DNA of 64,000 nucleotides from Polaromonas vacuolata (GCF_012584515.1 NZ_CP051461.1:2041501-2105500), one strand, 5' to 3'. Numbered from the stretch's first letter, positions 28,273 to 36,183 are shown. Translations and numbers: made by a program. The notes: generated from the sequence alone by a model not told the origin.

Positions 28273-30270
28273 TTAGTCATGTTCAACGAGATGTTGAACG
28301 GGTTGGTTTGAGTTCATACCCTTATAAAGTGATCGCCCCAAGCTGCCCAGTCGCTCTGGCTCAACTGATTCCTGCCGATATACGATGCTGAGGCTTTGCG
28401 TTTGAAATGCCTTTTGATACCGCTGCAACACAAGCAGCTCACCGCGCCGCAGTGCAGAACAGGTTGGGCAAGATGCCGCTGGCGTGACCATGTTCACGAA
28501 CAGCACCGGCACCGCGACCTGCAGCCGCTCACAAGCCGCCACCAGGTCGCTGGTTTCTTCATAGGCCATCTGGGTCGGAATCGTCACCGCCATCAACGCC
28601 GCCCGCTCTGGATCGGTCAGAACGCGTCGGAACTGTTTCACCTTCTTGGACAGCTCGACCATGGCCTGCGTGATTTTCGGCAGCCGAAACATCTCCCGAT
28701 ACTTAAGGAATATGCCGAAAAAAGTCTTTAACCAAGCCTCGATCAGCTCTGGCATCTCTAGGAAGCGCAGCAGATGCCCGGTTGGCGCGGTATCCAGAAT
28801 GATCAGGTCGTAGCGTTCCAAGTCCAGCAGTTCAACGATCCGCGTGATCGCAAGCATCTCATCCAGACCCGGCGGGGCGGTGTCCATGAGGCGCTCTATC
28901 ACTTCCTGATCGAACTCAATGTGGACATGTGTCTGCCCTGAGAGGCGATCAAAGACACTCGCTACTTCTTCTGCATAAAGTTGTTTTAATTGCGTGTAAT
29001 CAGATTCTGGATCGAACTCGATCGCGCTTAAGCCACAGCACAATCGCACCTCATTGGGTCCGATCTGCCTATTCATGCAGGCGGACAGTGAATGTGCCGG
29101 ATCGATTGAAACAAGCAAAATTTCCTTGCCTTGCCACTCCTCAGCCAACCGCAATGCCGAAGCGCATGCCAAGGTTGTTTTCCCCACCCCGCCCTTACCC
29201 GCAAACAACAGCAGCCGCATTGAGGAAGCGGGCAGGTAAGCCGGGTTTTCTACCGCCGCGAGAAGCTTGGAAGCGGGCGCAGAGGAAAGATGCTGCCAGG
29301 TGTCTAGCGGCCGCAACCGCGCCCACAGGGCGCTTAGTCGCTGCATGCCAAGCGTTTCTTCAAGACACAAGGGCAAGCCCCAAGGCTCATTGTCCGGAAA
29401 GGTCCGCTGAATGGCAGCGATCAGCGTTGTTTGTGTCGCCACCCGCACCGTGCAGAGCGGGCACTCTGGATTTGAAGCGAGCAGTCGATTCACCACCAAC
29501 TCACGCACAGGAATTTGTAGCGAGGACAGTTCCACCAACATACGGCGCGTGACATGAACGCTGAGCCTCTCGGCCAACAACACCGGCACAAAACGACATT
29601 GCGCTGGTGACTGGAGCAATGTCCACAGGTAGCGCAGGTCGGCCGTCCTCTCTTCCAGATAAATGTCTACTGAATCCTTGGTGTAACGTTTGCTGAACAA
29701 GTTCACCATAAACCGATGCTTGGCCAGCATCGTGTCCAAAACGACCAGCCATTTGCTCATCAGCTCGGGCAGACCCAGCAGACGAAGCGTGTGGCCAGCC
29801 GGCGCCGTATCCACCAAGATGCAGGCATAACGCGCTTCTTTGACCCATGCCACGATCTCCAACAAGGCCATCAGTTCATCCAGACCCGGCATCGACAAGT
29901 CAAGCAGTTGGGTGATGTCGGCTTCATCGAGAAACGTGCCGCGCAGTGCAATGGTGTGCAGATGTTGCTGATGCCGCGCCCGAAACCGTGCGAGGCTGTC
30001 CTGCGGGTTAATTTCCCGTAGCGCTAAGTTTTGGCTTAACGCGCCGCCAGACAAACTGTCAAGCAGAGAATGGGCCGGGTCAGTGGACACCAGCAAATAC
30101 GAAGCTGCCGGGTGTTTCGCGGCTAAGTGGAGCGCAGCCGCAGCCGCACAAGTGGTCTTACCGACCCCTCCCTTGCCACCAAACAGCAGCAGGCGCAAGC
30201 CCTCGTCGCCAAGGAAACCAGGCAAAGGATGAGCGGTGCTAATCGTCACGGTCGTGCTCTTCTGATTCAT
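28273..30270 (-). CDS. Tandem ArsA/Get3-like ATPase in gas vesicle operon
   Basis: 665 residues from the ATG at 30270. Two P-loop ATPase halves each carry a deviant Walker A, GKGGVGKT, at 32-39 and 358-365, and the switch-type motifs DTAPAGHTLRLLGLPEL and DTAPTGHLLRFLEMPEL. Each half also has a CxxC pair: C270/C273 (ECPLCTVR) and C601/C604 (SCPTCSALR). CxxC is the zinc-binding mark of Get3/TRC40 proteins rather than of arsenite-pump ArsA. Get3 carries hydrophobic tail-anchored proteins. No arsenic genes are nearby. The start lies inside the 3' end of gvpG, so translation is coupled. By position it matches gvpW of the Serratia cluster. A role in holding hydrophobic GvpA is inferred. Confidence 0.85.
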   Translation of the reverse strand: MNQKSTTVTISTAHPLPGFLGDEGLRLLLFGGKGGVGKTTCAAAAALHLAAKHPAASYLLVSTDPAHSLLDSLSGGALSQNLALREINPQDSLARFRARHQQHLHTIALRGTFLDEADITQLLDLSMPGLDELMALLEIVAWVKEARYACILVDTAPAGHTLRLLGLPELMSKWLVVLDTMLAKHRFMVNLFSKRYTKDSVDIYLEERTADLRYLWTLLQSPAQCRFVPVLLAERLSVHVTRRMLVELSSLQIPVRELVVNRLLASNPECPLCTVRVATQTTLIAAIQRTFPDNEPWGLPLCLEETLGMQRLSALWARLRPLDTWQHLSSAPASKLLAAVENPAYLPASSMRLLLFAGKGGVGKTTLACASALRLAEEWQGKEILLVSIDPAHSLSACMNRQIGPNEVRLCCGLSAIEFDPESDYTQLKQLYAEEVASVFDRLSGQTHVHIEFDQEVIERLMDTAPPGLDEMLAITRIVELLDLERYDLIILDTAPTGHLLRFLEMPELIEAWLKTFFGIFLKYREMFRLPKITQAMVELSKKVKQFRRVLTDPERAALMAVTIPTQMAYEETSDLVAACERLQVAVPVLFVNMVTPAASCPTCSALRRGELLVLQRYQKAFQTQSLSIVYRQESVEPERLGSLGRSLYKGMNSNQPVQHLVEHD

Positions 30271-30529
30271 CCGTCTGCTCAGCCGCATCCCCCGCACCTT
30301 CCTCGCGCTCCCAGATTTCATCTAACCGATCCAGCAATACCTTTTCCTGGACAGCAAACTGCTCTTCCGTGAGCTCGCCGGTTTCAAGCTGCATGTAAAG
30401 CTCGCTTAGCGCGTGGGCAACATGCTCAGCTTCACCATCTATTTCCTGCTGAGCCAATTTGTGGACCTCTTTGAACACCCAAATCAGGCTGTTGAATGGC
30501 GCCAGCAGAAGGTTATCGACGAGTAACAT
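30239..30529 (-). CDS. gvpG: Gas vesicle protein GvpG
   Basis: 96 residues from the ATG at 30529 (a GTG two codons earlier is possible). GvpG features: hydrophobic start LLVDNLLLAPFNSLIWVFKEVH, helical LYMQLETGELTEEQF, LLDRLDEIWERE, then an acidic tail rich in Glu and Asp. It is a small accessory protein required early in vesicle assembly with GvpF. The start overlaps the end of gvpF, and the 3' end overlaps the ATPase start, so the three genes are translationally linked. Confidence 0.87.
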   Translation of the reverse strand: MLLVDNLLLAPFNSLIWVFKEVHKLAQQEIDGEAEHVAHALSELYMQLETGELTEEQFAVQEKVLLDRLDEIWEREEGAGDAAEQTDESEEHDRDD

Positions 30530-31295
30530 GACCACGCTTTATATTCAGTTCAACACGGACGAAATTGTGCGGGGCCCAAGGGCCGGTGAAATCGAATGCG
30601 AAGTTATTGTCGAATTGAGCGGCCGCTGCCAACACGGCGTTCTCGAATGTTTTTAAGTCATCACGTTTGATCAGGCAGGCCAGGTTCATCACTTCCAGAT
30701 TATTGCGTGGTGGGTTGGGTTTGATTTCCACGCCGTGGGAACTCAGCACTTGCAAAACCGTTGCCGCATGGGTCTCCCGCTCCTCAGTCAACAAACGGTC
30801 GAACTGACCTCCCAGCTCGATCTTGGTCCCGCGCACCGGTTGTTGCAGTCCCCCGTAAGCAGTATCACGCGAGTCCCTCAGATCGCGGTGTGTACTGACT
30901 ATATATTCGTAAATGTTCGGAACATCGAAGCGCACGCGCAGCCCCATCTCTATCTTTCCCCTCAGGCTGTCGAGTTGTTCGACGAGGATAGCGTTGTTTT
31001 TGGAAAGAAGATCCTGTACCGCCTGGTAGCTGTCGGCAATCGTGCCAAAAGCGACTGGCAATACGGTGCAATCCTGCATCAACAGTTTGATCATGCCATT
31101 ATGTGCTGCCAGGTTGGCGCGCTCAGGTCGCACGCGTTTAGCTGCAATGCCACTGACCACTGCTGCAATTGGGCCTTCGACGATGGTTGTTACAGGCGCG
31201 CCGTTAATGCCGATATTTTCCCATTTGCCGGCTTGGCTGGCATCGGTAATGGCGTATAAGTAGCGCTGTGGTGTGGACGGCTTAACAATGTTCAT
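30513..31295 (-). CDS. gvpF: GvpF/GvpL gas vesicle protein (first copy)
   Basis: 260 residues from the ATG at 31295 (MNIVKPSTPQRYLYAITDA), chosen because RYLYAI is the usual start of the family; a longer frame from 31349 adds an unlikely hydrophobic lead. Further marks are VLPVAFGTIAD and the C-terminal FDFTGPWAPHNFVRVEL. GvpF lines the gas-facing side and binds GvpA monomers. The ribosome site is weak. It corresponds by position to gvpF1 and overlaps gvpG. Confidence 0.88.
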   Translation of the reverse strand: MNIVKPSTPQRYLYAITDASQAGKWENIGINGAPVTTIVEGPIAAVVSGIAAKRVRPERANLAAHNGMIKLLMQDCTVLPVAFGTIADSYQAVQDLLSKNNAILVEQLDSLRGKIEMGLRVRFDVPNIYEYIVSTHRDLRDSRDTAYGGLQQPVRGTKIELGGQFDRLLTEERETHAATVLQVLSSHGVEIKPNPPRNNLEVMNLACLIKRDDLKTFENAVLAAAAQFDNNFAFDFTGPWAPHNFVRVELNIKRGHVTRR

Positions 31296-31389
31296 GTCTG
31301 AAATTTCAAAAAATTGAATGGTTAAACTTGTTAGAAGTCTGTGCAACAAAAGGGTTGCGCTTGGAAATTAAGTCAATTTAGCGGCACGG

Positions 31390-31596
31390 CTACTTCCCGC
31401 AATTCATCTTTAACCGCCCTCTTAGCACTTTCGGATCATGCGTAACAATGGGTGTCTGCGAAAGCTGCCTAATACTCAGGATATCTTTGCGCGCACGATA
31501 GACCAAACCACGGGAATCGCGTGCAAGCACCACCTGAAATGCCGCCGCCTTCAATGAAGATGTGATATGGGTGCAGGTTCGGATACAAATACTCAT
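31390..31596 (-). CDS. Conserved-position 68-aa protein of unknown function
   Basis: 68 residues, basic, no recognised domain (MSICIRTCTHITSSLK..., ending in LRGRLKMNCGK). AAGGAG lies 6 bases before the ATG, which supports translation. It lies between the gvpV-like gene and gvpF and reads with the operon. Three cysteines are present, with no CxxC. No function is proposed. Confidence 0.6.
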   Translation of the reverse strand: MSICIRTCTHITSSLKAAAFQVVLARDSRGLVYRARKDILSIRQLSQTPIVTHDPKVLRGRLKMNCGK

Positions 31597-31664
31597 AGCA
31601 TCTCCTTTTTACTGCGGGCAATAGTCCGCCTAATATCATTACCAAGCGAGGTCTGTGCCTACCA

Positions 31665-31991
31665 TCAATAAGAAAGACGTCTGCTTTTCACATTGCCCAA
31701 CGGCACCGCGTAGGCCGGAAAAGGGTTGGTCTCTGCTGCATCTGACGAGTCTATAGCGGGCTTTTCCACAAAGTTGTAAAGCCTCTGTTTTTTGATGTCA
31801 ATTTCAGCAATCCGCTTATGGATATCAGCACAGCGCCGCTCCGCGCGTTGCACCTCGCCGGTGAGCCGCTGCTTCTCCATTTCCAGCATGGATAACTCCA
31901 ACAAAGCTCCATACGAAGTCCTGCTGCGACGGCCGTCCACTAGACCGGCCATAGTACGAAGGTGGGTCACTCCACGACGTTCGCTATTCAT
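31665..31991 (-). CDS. Coiled-coil gas vesicle accessory protein, gvpV-like by position
   Basis: 108 residues. The central region (LLELSMLEMEKQRLTGEVQ through IHKRIAEIDIKKQRL) is a charged heptad-type coiled coil; the tails are polar. A strong AAGGGGGG site precedes the ATG, and the gene starts 12 bases after gvpN. By position (directly after gvpN) it corresponds to gvpV of the Serratia cluster as I recall it. The function is unknown. Confidence 0.65.
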   Translation of the reverse strand: MNSERRGVTHLRTMAGLVDGRRSRTSYGALLELSMLEMEKQRLTGEVQRAERRCADIHKRIAEIDIKKQRLYNFVEKPAIDSSDAAETNPFPAYAVPLGNVKSRRLSY

Positions 31992-32003
31992 AGTGCGCCC
32001 CCC

Positions 32004-33005
32004 TTACGCACACGCGCTGCGGCGGCCACGTTTTTGTTTCAAGATTTGAATTTCTGGGTCGGGAACGGGAACTAACATAGGCTTGACCACAGCAGTACAG
32101 AACTTGTCAATAATCGCGTTTAAGCGGTCCAACCCAAAGGCCTGACTGTCGTGCGAAACCTTGACACAATCAATATTCACCACGTCGTGGCACATTTTGC
32201 GGAACATGGCGTCGGACGCATCAACCACGCCACCGCGCATAGCCACGATACGCGCCAGCATGATGCAGGCACGTATCGTTGGACGCGCGTTGTTGACCCC
32301 GATGGTCCTGAATTCTCGGATCATGCCGACAATGGCTTGCGCCTGCTTCAGCGGCAATCCCGACTTAGCCTGTGTGATGGCTATTTCTGTTTCGGCATCA
32401 TGGTGATCGAGTTTAAGCGTGATCATCCTGTCAATCAGCGCATCCTGCGTTTTATGGACACCCGCGTACTCCTCGGGGTTGCTAGTAAATATGGCGTTGA
32501 ACTTTGGATGCACCTTAAGGTAGCCCTCGCCTACTTGAACATTTGGTAATACCAGAAGCCGCTCCTCAAGGACCGAAAGCAGTACATTGTTGGCTTCGGG
32601 CCGAGACCGGGTGAACTCGTCATAAATCAACGTGTACCCATACTTGCAGGCTGAGGTCAAGCGGTTATCGACCCATTGCTTGGAGACACTCTCTTCCTTC
32701 TTTATCACCGAGTGAACGTAGTTGTCGATCAGCTTAGTCGAACGATAGCCATTGTTTTCACCAACCAAGTCAGAACTGCCAAATTCATCGTCGCCGTGGA
32801 TCAAAATAACCTGGCGGTTCAACTGCGCAGCCACATGCATCGCCAGGGCAGTCTTGCCAGCCCCGGCAGGCCCACTTAGATGCACCGGGTACCCCGCTTT
32901 GATATAAATGACTGCCCTCTGCATGATGTCTTGGATGAATGCAGACTCGACAAAATCTGGCTTCTTGTCCAATGTCAGAACTGTTAAATTTTCAGCTTGT
33001 CCCAT
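32004..33005 (-). CDS. gvpN: Gas vesicle protein GvpN, MoxR-type AAA+ ATPase
   Basis: 333 residues. Walker A GPAGAGKT at 45-52, Walker B LIYDE at about 126-130 (followed by FTRSRPEANN), and sensor 1 in FNAIFTSNPEEYAGVH. This is the standard GvpN sequence. GvpN is needed for vesicle maturation or growth and probably remodels assembly intermediates. The ATG overlaps the stop of the zinc-finger gene upstream by one base (TAATG-like coupling). The basic C-terminus ends KQKRGRRSACA. Confidence 0.93.
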   Translation of the reverse strand: MGQAENLTVLTLDKKPDFVESAFIQDIMQRAVIYIKAGYPVHLSGPAGAGKTALAMHVAAQLNRQVILIHGDDEFGSSDLVGENNGYRSTKLIDNYVHSVIKKEESVSKQWVDNRLTSACKYGYTLIYDEFTRSRPEANNVLLSVLEERLLVLPNVQVGEGYLKVHPKFNAIFTSNPEEYAGVHKTQDALIDRMITLKLDHHDAETEIAITQAKSGLPLKQAQAIVGMIREFRTIGVNNARPTIRACIMLARIVAMRGGVVDASDAMFRKMCHDVVNIDCVKVSHDSQAFGLDRLNAIIDKFCTAVVKPMLVPVPDPEIQILKQKRGRRSACA

Positions 33006-33349
33006 TAAACTATCTCCTCATCACGCAATGTTGATATAATCTTCCCCCTGCCACGACACTCCAAGCAAGGCAAGCCACTTGATTGTTCAGAGGCCTGCCC
33101 AAAACAAGCCGAGCAGATTTTGGTAGTCTCGCTCACCGGTGCCATCACCCCAGTACCCCGACACACTTGACAACTGAAGGTCTTGTAACTACCGCTGCCA
33201 TGGCAGAACCGGCATGACAAATACGGCAAAGAAACACGGACGCTCTTTTTCCCATGGCAAACATAACAAGTTGCCCCTCGCCAAAGTTTGTTGTATGGAT
33301 CCGTCCCCCTGCCTGCACAATAGGCGCATTGGATTTCATGATGATTCAT
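33005..33349 (-). CDS. DnaJ-type zinc-finger protein without J-domain
   Basis: 114 residues from the ATG at 33349, chosen because GAAGGAG lies ahead; an earlier in-frame ATG at 33418 lacks one. It contains six CxxC pairs in the CxxCxGxG style of the DnaJ cysteine-rich domain: CAYCAGRG, CYVCHGK, CRFCHGSG, CQVCRGTG, CSACFGQ and CLECRGRG. There is no J-domain. Together with the J-domain fused to GvpF at 22436, the two halves of a class I DnaJ are thus encoded on separate genes. It lies between the GvpC-like gene and gvpN. Zinc-dependent chaperone or holdase activity is inferred. Confidence 0.8.
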   Translation of the reverse strand: MNHHEIQCAYCAGRGTDPYNKLWRGATCYVCHGKKSVRVSLPYLSCRFCHGSGSYKTFSCQVCRGTGVMAPVSETTKICSACFGQASEQSSGLPCLECRGRGKIISTLRDEEIV

Positions 33350-33477
33350 AATGAATTTCTCCTTCATCTTCGGTAGAAAAGAATTTGATACACACCTCTG
33401 TTTCAATGCATTGGGCAATCAATTTTTAGATGGCAGGGCGAAAATAGTTTAACTACCTATGAGAACTACTGGCCTCG

Positions 33478-34461
33478 TTAGGAGGGTGTATATAACCTCG
33501 TCCCATCGTCCCTCTTGGCCTTTCCATTTTCGATAATGTCCTTCATGATTTTGCCTACAACCATGGCATGCAGCGAAACTTGCTCGCCGATTTGGGTGGC
33601 AGAAATACCATTCGGGTTTGCCCGTAAAACTTGGAACACTCTTTCCTCGTCCGACATAAGATATTGGTTGGTGCTTGGCTGCAATTTTGCTTCGGCGCTA
33701 AGCTCCAAATTTTCTATTGCTTTCTCCATCACTCCAAAAACTCTAACATCTGCCGCAGTTGCCACCAGGGCGGCCTGACCAAGCACTGCAACATCTCTGT
33801 TGTTTCTGTTTCTCCACATATGAGCAGCAACTTGCATGTCAGTGCGCAACTCACTTTGCGCCTCTTTGCAGCCGCGCTTTAATTCGGTGACATCGTTGCG
33901 AATCTTCGCTGTGTTAGCTCTTAATGTTTTCCGTAATTGCCCGGCCATCTCACCATGCGCTTTCTTGAACCTGCCAAGCATGACGTCAGTCCCATTTCGT
34001 ATCCCAAGCGTAAAGCTCTCGAGGTTTTGCGACAGGGCCTGTGCCATGTTTTGACATGATACGCTGAGCTCATTCATCAGCCTGTCATTCCCTTTCAAGC
34101 GCGTTTGACTATCTTGGGTAAATTGCTTTTGTTGCGCCTCGGCCATGGCGGAATGTTCTCTGAAACTACGGGCCCGCATCGACGCCACAGAAGTTGAATT
34201 TTGATTAGTCTCTTGTGCGAGGCTGCTCCGTAGATCGCGCCCCATGCGGCTCTGGGTTTCACGATGCTCTTGACGCATCGAATTAACCTGCTTTATCCGA
34301 GTGCTGCATCCGGCAACAAGAATAGACTTTTGTTGGCGAGCCATGCTCGATTGCGCACGATCGAATTCTGAAAGCATACCCTTCACATTCAGAATACTTT
34401 GTAGCCTTGAGGCAACGACAGATTCCGTTAGCGATGCCATTTGTTCTGTAAATTTACCCAT
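33478..34461 (-). CDS. GvpC-like coiled-coil protein with winged-helix-like C-terminus
   Basis: 327 residues from the ATG at 34461, which has AGGTG ahead (an upstream ATG at 34503 has none). Residues 1 to about 250 are long alpha-helical, Gln/Arg/Ala/Ser-rich, with loosely repeating blocks (RMGRDLRSSLAQE, RFKKAHGEMAGQLRKTL, ELRTDMQVAAHMW), in line with GvpC-type outer scaffold proteins, although the 33-residue cyanobacterial repeat is not evident. The last 60 residues (EERVFQVLRANPNGISATQI, then VGKIMKDIIENGKAK) look like a winged helix. It follows gvpA directly, the usual place of gvpC. Outer-surface strengthening is inferred; the winged-helix part is odd for GvpC. Confidence 0.65.
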   Translation of the reverse strand: MGKFTEQMASLTESVVASRLQSILNVKGMLSEFDRAQSSMARQQKSILVAGCSTRIKQVNSMRQEHRETQSRMGRDLRSSLAQETNQNSTSVASMRARSFREHSAMAEAQQKQFTQDSQTRLKGNDRLMNELSVSCQNMAQALSQNLESFTLGIRNGTDVMLGRFKKAHGEMAGQLRKTLRANTAKIRNDVTELKRGCKEAQSELRTDMQVAAHMWRNRNNRDVAVLGQAALVATAADVRVFGVMEKAIENLELSAEAKLQPSTNQYLMSDEERVFQVLRANPNGISATQIGEQVSLHAMVVGKIMKDIIENGKAKRDDGTRLYTPS

Positions 34462-34567
34462 TTGAACACCTCGGTTTTTCCGTATCCAGATTTTGATGCC
34501 CATAAATTACCCAGCCGGAAGAGAACCCAAGTTTTTCTTCCAGCCGGGCAGCTATCAGGGAACGACT

Positions 34568-34786
34568 TTATGCCGGCGCTGCAGCACTGGCTGTAAGGCC
34601 GATAGCTTCGGCATACTTGAGGTAAGTTTCGACCGATGCGACCACTACACGTGCCTCGATTGACAGCAGTTCAATACCGACCAGTGACACTTTGACCCAA
34701 GCGTCGATGACGATGCCCTTGTCCAAAATACGGTCGACAACTTCTGCCAAGCTAGACGAATCTGTTGATTTCTGTACATTTGCCAT
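34568..34786 (-). CDS. gvpA: Major gas vesicle wall protein GvpA
   Basis: 72 residues, the normal length. The sequence holds the invariant GvpA core ([19 protein letters not shown], then [34 protein letters not shown]) ending in an Ala-rich tail. GvpA polymerises into the rib-like gas-filled shell. It is the first gene after the sigma-54 promoter at 34881-34896, with AGGAGC about 7 bases before the ATG. It is followed 100 bases later by the GvpC-like gene. Of the three GvpA homologues here it is closest to the structural type. Confidence 0.96.
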   Translation of the reverse strand: MANVQKSTDSSSLAEVVDRILDKGIVIDAWVKVSLVGIELLSIEARVVVASVETYLKYAEAIGLTASAAAPA

Positions 34787-35198
34787 TTAAAGCTCCTAAA
34801 GTTTTCCCCAAACTTATTTAACGATCGAAATTCGCACGTTACTACCGGAATGGGGTTGGTTTCCGGTTGCCTTTAATATGAGCAAATTACGTGCCAAAAA
34901 ATAGAAGGGGGATGAGGTGTAAACCCTAGTCGTGCTCAAGGAGAGGTTGACGCATTACTAAAGTTCTGCATCAGTTCTTTCGGGACCTGCCTTAAGCGAA
35001 AAAAATCTGCAAAATCAACAGCTTTCTATAACCTCTTCAGCAAGCTCAGGGCGGGTTCTGCCCTGGAGTCAAGTTTCTTTGGCCTTTGTGCCTCAAGTGA
35101 CTGAGCACAGAGAGAGCCGAGCATTCACGCTTTAAATTTGAAATATAGGGAATATTCGCCCTAACGTCATGAAAGTAGGTACAAAATTACCATGTGTT
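34787..35198 (-). promoter_or_regulatory. gvpA upstream region with candidate activator sites
   Basis: About 410 bases without a gene. Apart from the sigma-54 promoter (listed separately), there are two candidate enhancer palindromes further upstream. One is a GTGCCTCA/TGAGCAC pair at 35088-35108, with a lone GTGCTCA at 34932-34938. The other is a CAGGGC-7-GCCCTG repeat at 35047-35065, which could instead be the terminator stem of the gene ending at 35199. NtrC-type activators bind such sites 100-200 bases upstream, which fits the spacing. The binding itself is inferred. Confidence 0.5.
34881..34896 (-). promoter_or_regulatory. Consensus sigma-54 (-24/-12) promoter of gvpA
   Basis: On the minus strand this reads TGGCACGTAATTTGCT, an exact fit to the sigma-54 consensus TGGCACG-N4-TTGCT with correct GG-to-GC spacing. 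The predicted start of transcription is near 34870, giving a gvpA leader of about 85 bases. The nearby NtrC-type activator, PAS kinase and receiver protein fit control through this promoter. Confidence 0.88.
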
Positions 35199-35816
35199 TT
35201 ATACTAATTGTGGTGGTATGCCTATTTCGCTAAGCGACGGCAAAAGGTGCTTAACTTGTATGTCTGGCTGCAAATGTGCCTCAACAGAATGGGCTAGACC
35301 CATAAACAGTAAACCGATCTCGCCTGCGCACAATGTATTGTTAATGCGTTGGGCAATGTACTGATCTCGTTTGGCCAAGAGCTTACGGCCCTCGTCGATC
35401 GCTGGTGCGGCTATTTCTTGCTCGGATTTAGGCAAAGCCCCCAGTACGGTGCTGAGCAATGTGAGCTCTTGTGTCAGCAAACCAGGGGATTCGGTCCCCA
35501 TCAAGGTGGCCCCTTTTTGCACCAGATCAAGCAGCAATTGATGGTTCTTGCTGCCGAGACCGGCCACTTCTCTCACGAGCTCTTCTTCGCGTCCGCATTC
35601 AGGTAAGCCATCTTGGTAAAGACGAATGCTCGCGTACGGCAAAGCTAGGCCACCGATTAACTGGTCAATAGAAGACCAGAGCCCATTGATCACCTCTAGA
35701 TGTTGCTCCCATTTGGCCAAGCCGTACTTTTGCACGTAGGCCTGTTTAACTTGCTCGGAGAAGGAGCCCATGTCCTGCTCGGTATGAATAATGGGAATTA
35801 GGATAAGCAATCGCAT
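35199..35816 (-). CDS. Conserved protein of unknown function upstream of gvpA
   Basis: 205 residues, soluble, no recognised domain. Conserved-looking patches are MRLLILIPIIHTEQDMG at the start, RLYQDGLPECG, LGSKNHQLL, MGTESPGLL and ALPKSEQEI, with the C-terminal FMGLAHSVEAHL. The scattered His, Asp and Glu (HTEQD, YQDG, KNH, TESP, AHS) could form a metal or catalytic site, but this is only a pattern impression. It reads in the same direction as the gas vesicle genes, ends 300 bases before the sigma-54 promoter and has its own upstream region cut by an IS30 fragment at 35941. The role is unknown. Confidence 0.6.
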   Translation of the reverse strand: MRLLILIPIIHTEQDMGSFSEQVKQAYVQKYGLAKWEQHLEVINGLWSSIDQLIGGLALPYASIRLYQDGLPECGREEELVREVAGLGSKNHQLLLDLVQKGATLMGTESPGLLTQELTLLSTVLGALPKSEQEIAAPAIDEGRKLLAKRDQYIAQRINNTLCAGEIGLLFMGLAHSVEAHLQPDIQVKHLLPSLSEIGIPPQLV

Positions 35817-35940
35817 AGTGAGTTTTTATATTCTTATTGGGGTTGACTTGGACTCGAAGAAACACGTAAAAGGACTATTACGAGAGCGCGAATTAAATGA
35901 AGGAAATTGCCCATACAGAAAGATATAAGTCTTTTTTACC

Positions 35941-36082
35941 GCGAATTCAAGTTTGAAGTGCAACTTTGAAATTAACCGTACGGGTGGGTGAGATGTGAGA
36001 GCATCCAAGCTTCCCGACTACCAAGTCAAAGTTGCCCAGAATGATTTACACACACCTCACCCGTGACGAACGTTACCAGATG
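35941..36082 (+). pseudogene. IS30 fragment, 5' end
   Basis: Terminal repeat GCGAATTCAAGTTTGAAGTGCAAC followed by the first codons of the transposase (MIYTHLTRDERYQ), then an abrupt switch at about 36082 to unrelated sequence beginning GCGTTGTTGCATGGATCAGG, which looks like an end of another IS. This marks the right-hand breakpoint of the gas vesicle block. Confidence 0.72.
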
Positions 36083-36183
36083 GCGTTGTTGCATGGATCA
36101 GGACTTGTAAGACTCGGATAACGGGAATCGACAGGCGCAACCTAAGTATTGATTTAATGTAGTCGTTCGATTACAATACATGT

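Noticed and set aside
28273..30270. Arsenite efflux ATPase ArsA as the function
   Set aside because: No arsB, arsD or arsR nearby, and both halves carry Get3-style CxxC pairs; the gene overlaps gvpG in a vesicle operon.
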